NCBI GenBank assembly: GCA_963169915.1
Contig: CAUJEM010000102.1
Location: forward strand, 1 to 62,673
DNA length: 62,673 bases
Direction: 5' to 3'
Origin: Myxococcota bacterium
Lineage (GTDB): Bacteria; Myxococcota_A; Polyangia; Polyangiales; Polyangiaceae
A model generated the notes under the pieces. That model was not told where the DNA came from. It saw only the letters and a list, made by a program, of their open reading frames with translations, and ran no database searches. Of the stretch, positions 1 to 6,335 are shown one piece after another. Both the position numbers and the translations under genes were made by a program. Every line of letters begins with the position of its first letter. Position 1 is the stretch's first letter.

Positions 1-1026
1 CCAGCTCGAGGCGCTCGGTCCGACCAGCTCGACGAGCCACTCGTCCAAGGCGGCGCCCTGCAGCGGGGGCAGCAGCCCTTGACCCTCGGGGGCAGGCGCC
101 GCGCGGAGCTCGCGCAGCGCACGCGCCTGCCACAAGGCCGCTTCGAGCCATCGTCGCGGCTCCCCCCGTGAGCGTAGCTCGCAGGAGCTCCACCCCGCCG
201 CGCGGCGCAGCTCCCGCCGACGCACGCGTAGGTAGCTACGCCTCAGCGCTCGGACGCCGGCGTCCCGATCGACGAGCGGCTTGCCCAGGGCATCACTGGC
301 GCGCTGCTCCACCCAGGCGGCGCTCGGGCGTGCCCAAGGCGAGCTGGCGAGCAGGGGGACGACGAGCCGATCGAGCGGAGCGGGCAGCCGCCCCGCCGCC
401 GCCACGACCTCGGCCACGCTCGCCTCGGACAGCGAGGGCTCGAACAGCTCGGTGAGGCTGAGCCCGAGGGCCCAGCCGTCCCGCTGGCGACCATCACTGC
501 CGTGCCCAGGCTGGAGCAGCTCTGGCGCGAGGTAGCGCGGGGTCCCGCCGCGAGGCAGCCGGGCGTCCGCGTCGCTCGCGAGGCCCAGATCGACCAAGCG
601 TAGCTGCTCGCCCTCACCCACGAAGTGCTCGGGCTTGACGTCTCCGTGCGCGTAGCCAGCGGCGTGGAGATCCGCGAGCGCTCGCCCCGCGACGCGCGCG
701 AGCTCGAGGAGCTGCTCGAGCCCCAGGGAGCGGCGCCGGGCGCGTGGCAGGAGCTCCAGGGCGAGGTAGGGGGTGCCTGCCGCGAAGCCGCGCTGCGCTC
801 GGGGGAGACGCCCGAGCCCCCGCACCAGCGGCAGCGCGGGTGAGTCGGCGGCGAGCAGCCGCTCCGCCTCGTGGGCGAGCAAGGCCCCCGCCTCGGGGAC
901 GTGCCCGAGCTTGACGGCGAGCGGCTCTCCCGTCTCCGTACGGGCTTGCCAGACCGCCGCGCTCGCCCCTCGCCCGAGCTCGCTCAAGAGCGAAAACGTC
1001 AACGGCGTTGGCTGGGTGTCAGCCAC
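1..1026 (-). CDS. Ser/Thr protein kinase, 3'-truncated by the window
   Basis: The gene runs off the left edge; 342 residues are visible from a GTG at 1026. An eukaryotic-like kinase fold is clear: glycine loop GRGASAAVW at residues 18-26, the ATP lysine in LAVK (K39), catalytic loop HGDVKPEH (H127, D129), metal-binding DLG (D146) and GTPRYLAPE (161-168). The catalytic loop has Gly where RD kinases have Arg, so this is a non-RD type. After the kinase domain comes an Arg/Leu-rich stretch that continues outside the window. It probably phosphorylates proteins on Ser/Thr in the cytoplasm; the substrate is unknown. A strong promoter lies directly upstream. A second in-frame GTG at 1032 is equally possible as the start. 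It reads in the same direction as the porin-cytochrome cluster but from its own promoter. Confidence 0.85.
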   Translation of the reverse strand, partial: MADTQPTPLTFSLLSELGRGASAAVWQARTETGEPLAVKLGHVPEAGALLAHEAERLLAADSPALPLVRGLGRLPRAQRGFAAGTPYLALELLPRARRRSLGLEQLLELARVAGRALADLHAAGYAHGDVKPEHFVGEGEQLRLVDLGLASDADARLPRGGTPRYLAPELLQPGHGSDGRQRDGWALGLSLTELFEPSLSEASVAEVVAAAGRLPAPLDRLVVPLLASSPWARPSAAWVEQRASDALGKPLVDRDAGVRALRRSYLRVRRRELRRAAGWSSCELRSRGEPRRWLEAALWQARALRELRAAPAPEGQGLLPPLQGAALDEWLVELVGPSASSW

Positions 1027-1039
1027 TATCACTCGGGAA

Positions 1040-1067
1040 ATTATGGCTGTAATGCGTTGTTTGTCAA
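1040..1067 (-). promoter_or_regulatory. Sigma70-type promoter of the truncated kinase gene
   Basis: On the minus strand TTGACA (1067-1062) is followed after 16 bp by CATAAT (1045-1040). The -35 is a perfect match and the -10 matches 5 of 6 positions, in an AT-richer island inside a very GC-rich region. The predicted start of transcription, near 1033, is at or a few bases before the GTG codons at 1032 and 1026, so the message may be leaderless. Confidence 0.7.
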
Positions 1068-1095
1068 CGACGGTGGCGTCCCTCCAGCGCGAGCC

Positions 1096-2097
1096 TCAGG
1101 GGCAGGTCTCGAGCGGCGCGCCCGCCTCCAACCAGGCGGCCAGCTCACGCAGGTCACCCGGTGACAGGGGGGGGCTCGCGCCGTCCGACCCAGGAGGCGG
1201 CATCGGTGCGCCCTGCACGAACCAGTCGCGGAGCCGCTCGCGCTCCGCGGAGGCCAGCGGCTCGGCGCAGCCGCCGGGCGGGGCGCCTTCGCTCACGGGG
1301 ACTTGGTACGGGCTGACGCAGCCCGAGCGCTGGAGCTGCTCATCACCGATGAGGAGCTTGTAGAGGAGGTAGCTGTTCTCCGGGTGACCAGCGTCCAAGA
1401 GCGGCATTTGGATCCCGAACCGCGAGGGGGCCCTCAGCGGTGTGGTGCTCGAGGCGCCGCGCTGGGTCTGGTGCGCCACCCGCCCGAGGCTCTGGGGGAG
1501 CGCGCCAGGGACGAGCGAGAGGCCCAGGCTGGCCTCGGGGCCCTCACCGTGGCACCCGGCCATCGCGCAGTGCTGCACGAAGCGCTCCTGCCACGGCTGG
1601 CAGGTGGGGGGCGGCGGGCTGCTCCTCCCCGCCATCACCGCCGCCGTCCGAAACTCGAGCACTGGAGGTACCTCCCCCTCCCCCGCGTACGCGGCGCCGT
1701 CGAAGGCGCGGAGCCCGCTGTCGGCCTCCTCGAGCGGGATCAGCAGCTCGAGGCGGTAGAGCGTCTGGGGTGCGAGCGGGCTGGCGGGCGTCAAGCTCAG
1801 CACGCGCTCGACGAGATCCCAGCGCGGGATGAGGAACACCGCGGGGCCGCCGCCACTGCTCAGGAGGAAGGACTGCCGCACCGCGCTCGAGGGCAGCAGC
1901 AGACGATCGAAGCGCAGCTCGAGGGAGGCGTCCCTCGGGACGCCGCAGTCGCGGGCCGCGGGCTCGCAGCTCAGGCCCGCCCCCGGGGCAGGGTAGCTCG
2001 CGAGCAGCCGTGGCGCTGGTCCGCGGTCGTGCGGCGGAGCGCCTTGGTCGCAGCCGCTGGCCAGGGAACACCCGAGGCCGATCAGCCCCAGGCTCAG
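1096..2097 (-). CDS. Secreted lipoprotein with Ig-like and cytochrome-like regions
   Basis: About 333 residues if translation begins at the CTG at 2097. No ATG, GTG or TTG lies in frame near the signal peptide, which reads LSLGLIGLGCSLASGC with a good lipobox (LASGC). The mature part begins with an SbsA/Ig-like region (about residues 50-160). It then has a Cys-rich region with CAMAGCHG, a CX4CH variant of the heme c motif, and closing segments of the type seen in membrane-attached cytochrome-like myxobacterial lipoproteins. The CTG overlaps the stop of the upstream gene (CTGA), the arrangement of translational coupling. It is the last gene of the porin-cytochrome cluster and may be its outer-surface electron carrier; heme binding by CX4CH is inferred, not shown. 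Confidence 0.6.
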   Translation of the reverse strand: MSLGLIGLGCSLASGCDQGAPPHDRGPAPRLLASYPAPGAGLSCEPAARDCGVPRDASLELRFDRLLLPSSAVRQSFLLSSGGGPAVFLIPRWDLVERVLSLTPASPLAPQTLYRLELLIPLEEADSGLRAFDGAAYAGEGEVPPVLEFRTAAVMAGRSSPPPPTCQPWQERFVQHCAMAGCHGEGPEASLGLSLVPGALPQSLGRVAHQTQRGASSTTPLRAPSRFGIQMPLLDAGHPENSYLLYKLLIGDEQLQRSGCVSPYQVPVSEGAPPGGCAEPLASAERERLRDWFVQGAPMPPPGSDGASPPLSPGDLRELAAWLEAGAPLETCP

Positions 2098-2381
2098 CTG
2101 TCCGCGTAGGTGGCGAGCTCGTCCTCGACGACCTCGGCCGTGATCCCCGTTTGTAGGTGCTCGCGGAGGCAGTCCGCCAGGGTGATGAGCAGGTCGTCCA
2201 CGCCCTTCTCCTCGATGATCTTCGAGAGGAGGGTGCGCGCCGCCGGGCTCTCGTCCTCTCGCAGGTGCTCGCGGACTTTCTCCATGGAGATGTCCCCCTG
2301 GAAATCCAGGTAGAGGTTTTCTAGCAGATAGCGCACCAACTCCTTCACCAACTGCCTCCTTGCGAGCGGGCTGTTGGTCAT
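2094..2381 (-). CDS. Small conserved helical protein in the cytochrome cluster
   Basis: A 95-residue cytoplasmic protein starting MTNSPLARRQ. It has no signal peptide, no transmembrane segment and no Cys pair; its single Cys is in TLADCLREH. It is predicted all-helical, with a pattern of acidic and aliphatic residues. I do not recognise the family. It sits 62 nt after the 13-heme cytochrome gene, and its stop overlaps the start of the downstream lipoprotein, so it is probably cotranscribed with both. A cytoplasmic helper or unrelated passenger are both possible. Confidence 0.7.
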   Translation of the reverse strand: MTNSPLARRQLVKELVRYLLENLYLDFQGDISMEKVREHLREDESPAARTLLSKIIEEKGVDDLLITLADCLREHLQTGITAEVVEDELATYADS

Positions 2382-2443
2382 AGCCGCCCGGTCTCAGTCG
2401 GCGCAAGCGCTTAGCTAGGCCAAGTGTCGAATTCATGGCGGCC

Positions 2444-3853
2444 TCAGCGGCACTCCTCGAGCGCTGGGTCCGCCGGATCGTGGCAGACGAGGCAGGGACG
2501 AGCGTTGCCGCGCAGCGCTGCCCGGCAGCGGTCACGGAAGCCGAGCGGGTGGGGGCTCACCACGCCGCCCATCCCGGTGGGGCCCACCAGGCCGCCTCCG
2601 CGGACGGCGGTGGCGTGGCAGCTCGTGCAGTCCTTCTCGACGTGGCAGCTCACGCAGGCCGCGAGCTGACGCTGCGCCTCCCAGCCATGGTGCTCCCGAG
2701 TGCGGGGCCCCTCCGTCCAGACCCGCCGGGGAGGATGGAAGCGGCCCCGCTCCCGGAAGGTGCCGTAGGGTCCGCTCAGGGTCACCCCGGCGCGCTGGTG
2801 GCACCCGAGGCAGAAGCTCTGCTCACGGTGGCAGCTCGAGCAGCGCGCGTCCTGGCGGGCGGCGACGGCGTGGAGGTTGAGCCAGTCGTTGGGGTGCTGG
2901 CGGCGCGGGCGGACGCGGCCATCGTGACAATCCGTACAGTATCGCTCGGAGTGGCAGCTCGCGCAGAGCTGGCTGTCGGCGCCCGCCACCGCTTTGTGTC
3001 GCTCGCCCCAGTCCGCTGAGTGATCGGCGCCGTGGAGCCAGCGTGGCGGCTTGAGCTCGCCGCTCGGGAAGCTCACCTGGAGCGTGCCCTGCCGGGTCTG
3101 GAGATGACAGGTGCTGCAGGCGCCCGCCGCGTCGCCCCGCGAGGCCTCGGGGGCGTCGTGGCAGCTCAGGCAGCCGCTCATGCGAGGCAGCTGGTCGCGC
3201 GTCGCGAGCTCGAGCGCGGCGACGTTGCCGTGACATTGCTGGCAGCCGATGTTGCGGTCCCGGTGCTTCTTGTGGGAAAATTTCAGGTTTGGCGCGGGGA
3301 CGCGCTGGCGCGCGACGCGGTGGCCGTCGCCCTCGCGCCACCCGAGGTGACAGTAGCCGCACTGGGCGAGGAGGCTCGTCGAGCTGGCGCGCACCGCGGA
3401 CGGGCGCCGGTGATCGGTCCCGTGGCAGGCGTCACAGCGCGTCCCAGGGGGCAGCAGGGAGTCACGGCTCCGCTGGCTGGTGGCCGCGCCCGCGTGACAC
3501 GTGAGGCACGACGCCCCGAGCTCCGTGACGTGCCGCCGGTGGTTGAACCGCACGGTGAGCTGCTGCGCCGGGAAGATGACGGGGCTCGGCCCACCGTCAC
3601 CGGGTCGAGCGCCGGGCGGTCGCAGCGCCCGAGGAGTCTCCGCCTGCCCGCCGAGTGGTTGGAGGCCACGGAGCGGGCGCCCCGAGTAGCCGGGCTGGCT
3701 CGTGAGGGGGAGCTCGGCGGGGCTGGGCTCCCTGGAGGCGGTGGGCTCCGCCGAGGCTCGTGGCGCTGGGGCGGCTGCCGAGCGGCTGGGCTCCGCGAGC
3801 CACGCCAGGACGAGCCCGAGCGCGCAGGCGAGCCACAGCCAGCCTGCTCTCAT
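2444..3853 (-). CDS. Periplasmic 13-heme c-type cytochrome
   Basis: 469 residues with an N-terminal signal sequence (MRAGWLWLACALGLVLAWLA) and exactly 13 CXXCH heme-attachment motifs spread from about residue 115 to the C-terminus (CLTCH, CDACH, CGYCH, CQQCH, CLSCH, CSTCH, CASCH, CTDCH, CSSCH, CLGCH, CVSCH, CTSCH, CLVCH). Additional His residues such as NHRRH and SHKKH can supply distal ligands. Multiheme cytochromes of this build carry electrons across the periplasm. Its ATG overlaps the stop of the porin gene (ATGA), so the two are translationally coupled; a multiheme cytochrome made together with a barrel is the hallmark of porin-cytochrome conduits (Mtr/Pcc type). Redox partner and direction of electron flow cannot be read from the sequence. 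Confidence 0.93.
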   Translation of the reverse strand: MRAGWLWLACALGLVLAWLAEPSRSAAAPAPRASAEPTASREPSPAELPLTSQPGYSGRPLRGLQPLGGQAETPRALRPPGARPGDGGPSPVIFPAQQLTVRFNHRRHVTELGASCLTCHAGAATSQRSRDSLLPPGTRCDACHGTDHRRPSAVRASSTSLLAQCGYCHLGWREGDGHRVARQRVPAPNLKFSHKKHRDRNIGCQQCHGNVAALELATRDQLPRMSGCLSCHDAPEASRGDAAGACSTCHLQTRQGTLQVSFPSGELKPPRWLHGADHSADWGERHKAVAGADSQLCASCHSERYCTDCHDGRVRPRRQHPNDWLNLHAVAARQDARCSSCHREQSFCLGCHQRAGVTLSGPYGTFRERGRFHPPRRVWTEGPRTREHHGWEAQRQLAACVSCHVEKDCTSCHATAVRGGGLVGPTGMGGVVSPHPLGFRDRCRAALRGNARPCLVCHDPADPALEECR

Positions 3854-5331
3854 GGCGCCACCGCGACGTCGAGGGTGGCGAGCAGGCGGTAGCGCTGCCC
3901 GACGAGGCGGTTGGTCGCGTGCTCCCAGGCGAGCCCGAGGCGCGTCTTGGTGAGCGGTGAGTAGCCGCCGCCGAGGACATAGGCGAAGCCGGTCACGTCG
4001 CGACCCTCGCGGAGCGCATCCGACCAGTCGTAGAGGGACAGGACACCGGTGGCGTCGTAGAGTCCAGCCTGGAAGCGCTGCTGGAGCGTGAGATCCCCTC
4101 CGTAGCGGTGCCCGCGCTGTCCAGCCTCGGCGCTGGTGCGGAGGCCGAGGCTCCCCGCCGCCCAGCGCCGTCGCCCCTCGGCGCTCCCCAGCACGTCGAA
4201 CAGGCTCCCGCCCGCCGGGGCCTCGCGGCTCGCCGTCCCGTCGTCGGTGACGTAGCGGCGCAGGCCCGAGCGCAGCAGCAGCTCATGCCGGTCATCCAAG
4301 CGTGCCTCGAGGCGTGAGGCGAGCGTCGAGCTGCCTTGGTGCGAGAAGAAGTTCCAGATGGAGTCCGCGTCGAACACGGGCAGGACGTAGTCGTAGCTGG
4401 CCCCGAGGCTCAGCCGCTCCGTGAGGAAGGCGTCGAGCTGGGCGGAGGCGTCCGCGAGCCGCTGGGTGTAGAGATCCCACACGGCGTTGGCGTCGACGGC
4501 GCCCAGCCGCGCCCAGCGACTCCCTGCAGAGAGGCCCACGCGCTCACTCGACACGCGCGCTCCGCCGAGCTTCGAGAAGCCCCCGCCGAGATCGGGGTAC
4601 TGGCTGAGGTAGACGACGTCTCGGTTCCAGACCTTGCGGTAGCTGGCGCGAGCTTGGACGTGATGGAGCCCGGTGGTGGCGATGGCCGCGCCCCACGCGG
4701 GCGCGAGGCGCCGCTCCTCGAGCAGGCTCGGGTAGCTCCCGGCCTCGAGACCGGCCCGGCTCCCTCGCCACACCCCATCGGACTCGAAGCGCTGCGTGCT
4801 CAGCAGCATGGCGGAGCGCTGCTCCCACCCCGCGTAGAGCTCCGTCGCCACGTAGGCCGGGGTCCCGAGCTTCAGCAGGGCGCCGTCGAAGCTCCACCAG
4901 CCGATGGGGTCGACCACGTACTGTCGCCCCAGCCGAAAGCCCAGCCAGCCACCCAGGTAGCGCTCCCCTTCGAGGTAAGCGGTCATCACGTCGAGCGGCG
5001 CCTGCGCCAGCCCCGGGACGTAGCGATCGTCTCGGCGAGGATCGCGCTCCTCGGGCTCTTGCCCGAGATCTGCGTCGATGCGGAGCCTGGCCTTGAAGCT
5101 CAAGGAGGGGTCGCTGGGCCGCCGCATCGGCGTCAGGTCGAAGACGTCGAGCCCCAGGGTGCTGACGTAGCGTTGGCGCCGCAGCGGCCGACCGTCGAAG
5201 GGGCGGGTGAGCGAGTACCACTGGGCCGAAGCGCTGGCGTCCACGGTGGCCTCCACACCCCGTGCCAGCGTCGGGCCGAGGCAGAGCAGCCCCAGCGTGC
5301 GCGGCAGCCAGCAACGTCTCGTTCGGCGCAC
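3850..5331 (-). CDS. Outer-membrane beta-barrel porin of a porin-cytochrome pair
   Basis: 493 residues from a GTG start, with an Arg-rich signal peptide (MRRTRRCWLPRTLGLLCLG). The rest is rich in alternating aromatic/aliphatic and polar residues with many short Gly/Asp turns, typical of a transmembrane beta-barrel (for example repeated LRLGRQYVV and RLGLAWEHAT strands), and with few Cys. I do not see similarity strong enough to name a family such as MtrB/PioB. The assignment rests on the barrel pattern and on the 4-nt overlap with the 13-heme cytochrome gene. The barrel would insulate the cytochrome across the outer membrane. It ends in VAVAP rather than the usual terminal Phe. It is first gene of the cluster, behind a promoter at 5342-5371. 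Confidence 0.72.
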   Translation of the reverse strand: MRRTRRCWLPRTLGLLCLGPTLARGVEATVDASASAQWYSLTRPFDGRPLRRQRYVSTLGLDVFDLTPMRRPSDPSLSFKARLRIDADLGQEPEERDPRRDDRYVPGLAQAPLDVMTAYLEGERYLGGWLGFRLGRQYVVDPIGWWSFDGALLKLGTPAYVATELYAGWEQRSAMLLSTQRFESDGVWRGSRAGLEAGSYPSLLEERRLAPAWGAAIATTGLHHVQARASYRKVWNRDVVYLSQYPDLGGGFSKLGGARVSSERVGLSAGSRWARLGAVDANAVWDLYTQRLADASAQLDAFLTERLSLGASYDYVLPVFDADSIWNFFSHQGSSTLASRLEARLDDRHELLLRSGLRRYVTDDGTASREAPAGGSLFDVLGSAEGRRRWAAGSLGLRTSAEAGQRGHRYGGDLTLQQRFQAGLYDATGVLSLYDWSDALREGRDVTGFAYVLGGGYSPLTKTRLGLAWEHATNRLVGQRYRLLATLDVAVAP

Positions 5332-5341
5332 CGTGCCGAGC

Positions 5342-5371
5342 AGTATCGCCGCCTGCGCCCGACATCGTCAA
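5342..5371 (-). promoter_or_regulatory. Promoter of the porin-cytochrome cluster
   Basis: Minus-strand TTGACG (5371-5366), 18-bp spacer, GATACT (5347-5342). The -10 ends 10 nt before the GTG start at 5331, which predicts a very short or absent leader. An imperfect inverted repeat (ACACCGTC and GACGATGT around TTT, about 5361-5380) overlaps the -35 and could be an operator or the tail terminator of cdsA. Confidence 0.5.
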
Positions 5372-5411
5372 ACGACGGTGTGGGGCCGTTGGTAGGGCCG
5401 CGCCGCGCCGC

Positions 5412-6233
5412 TCAGGAGGCGGGGAACCAGAGCGTGTAGAGGTAGAGCAGGGGGCCCACCACGAGCAGGGCGTCGACGCGGTCGAGGATGCCGCCGTGCC
5501 CCGGCACGAGGGAGCCGCTGTCTTTGATCCCCGTGGAGCGCTTCAGCAGCGACTCCACGAGATCGCCGAGCTGCCCGAGCGCTCCGCAGAGTAGCGCCAG
5601 CACCAGCCCGTGGACGAGGTCGAGCCGAGGGAGAAACCAGAAGTGGGCGAGCAGCGCTCCCAGCAGCGCCCCCACCAGCGCCCCCACGAAGCCGGCGCGC
5701 GTCTTCTTGGGGCTGACGGCCTCATAGAGCTTGGTCTTGCCGAGGAAGCGGCCGAAGAAGTAGCCCCCCGTGTCCGCCAGCCACGCGAACATGAGCGCCA
5801 GCAAGACGAAGCCGGGGCCGTCCGCGCCTTGATCACGGTGCAAGAGCGCTAGGCTCGTGAGCAGGCCCACGTAGAGCGGCCCCGCGACGCCCGTCATGAT
5901 GCGCAGCCCCGCCGTCGGGATCTCACCGAGGCGCCAGAGCGGGATGAGCAGCCCGGAGATGGGCACCAGCGCCAGCACGCTGAGCAGCACGCGCGGCTCG
6001 GCGCTGCCGAAGTAGAGCGCGAGGCAGACGCTGACGGAGCTGAGGACGCCGAGCCACTGCGCCAGGCGGTCGCGTGGGTGGGTCATCCCGAACAGCTCCA
6101 AGGCCGCGAGCGCGGTGGCCAAGGCCACGATCCCGAGCCACAGCCAGCTGGGCCCCAGGAAGAGCGCGAGCAGCAGGAGCGGGGCGACCAAGATCGCCGT
6201 CAAGAAGCGGGTCAGGAGGTTGCTCTTGGGCAC
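5412..6233 (-). CDS. cdsA: Phosphatidate cytidylyltransferase
   Basis: Makes CDP-diacylglycerol from phosphatidic acid and CTP, the entry point to bacterial phospholipids, in the inner membrane. The C-terminal family signature is complete: SLLKRSTGIKDSGSLVPGHGG followed by ILDRVDALL, with the conserved Lys-Asp, His-Gly-Gly and Asp-Arg-Asp residues. Six to eight hydrophobic helices precede it, including a conserved DTGGYFFGR loop. I prefer the GTG at 6233, which gives MPKSNLLTRF as in typical CdsA N-termini; an in-frame GTG at 6257 adds eight residues. No isoprenoid or lipid-A genes (ispU, dxr) lie next to it, although rseP, a frequent neighbour in other genomes, is in the window at 24.2 kb. 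Confidence 0.93.
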   Translation of the reverse strand: MPKSNLLTRFLTAILVAPLLLLALFLGPSWLWLGIVALATALAALELFGMTHPRDRLAQWLGVLSSVSVCLALYFGSAEPRVLLSVLALVPISGLLIPLWRLGEIPTAGLRIMTGVAGPLYVGLLTSLALLHRDQGADGPGFVLLALMFAWLADTGGYFFGRFLGKTKLYEAVSPKKTRAGFVGALVGALLGALLAHFWFLPRLDLVHGLVLALLCGALGQLGDLVESLLKRSTGIKDSGSLVPGHGGILDRVDALLVVGPLLYLYTLWFPAS

Positions 6234-6335
6234 TGACCGGGCTTCGCTAACAGGCACGCGCAGCCGTCACAAGGGACACGCGCGCCCGGGACTTGCCCGG
6301 CGGAGCCGGTCCGAGTACTGCGCGGGAGGTCTAGG

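Noticed and set aside
2444..3019. Plus-strand open frames in the cytochrome region
   Set aside because: They are antisense to the 13 CXXCH motifs and contain no motif of their own.
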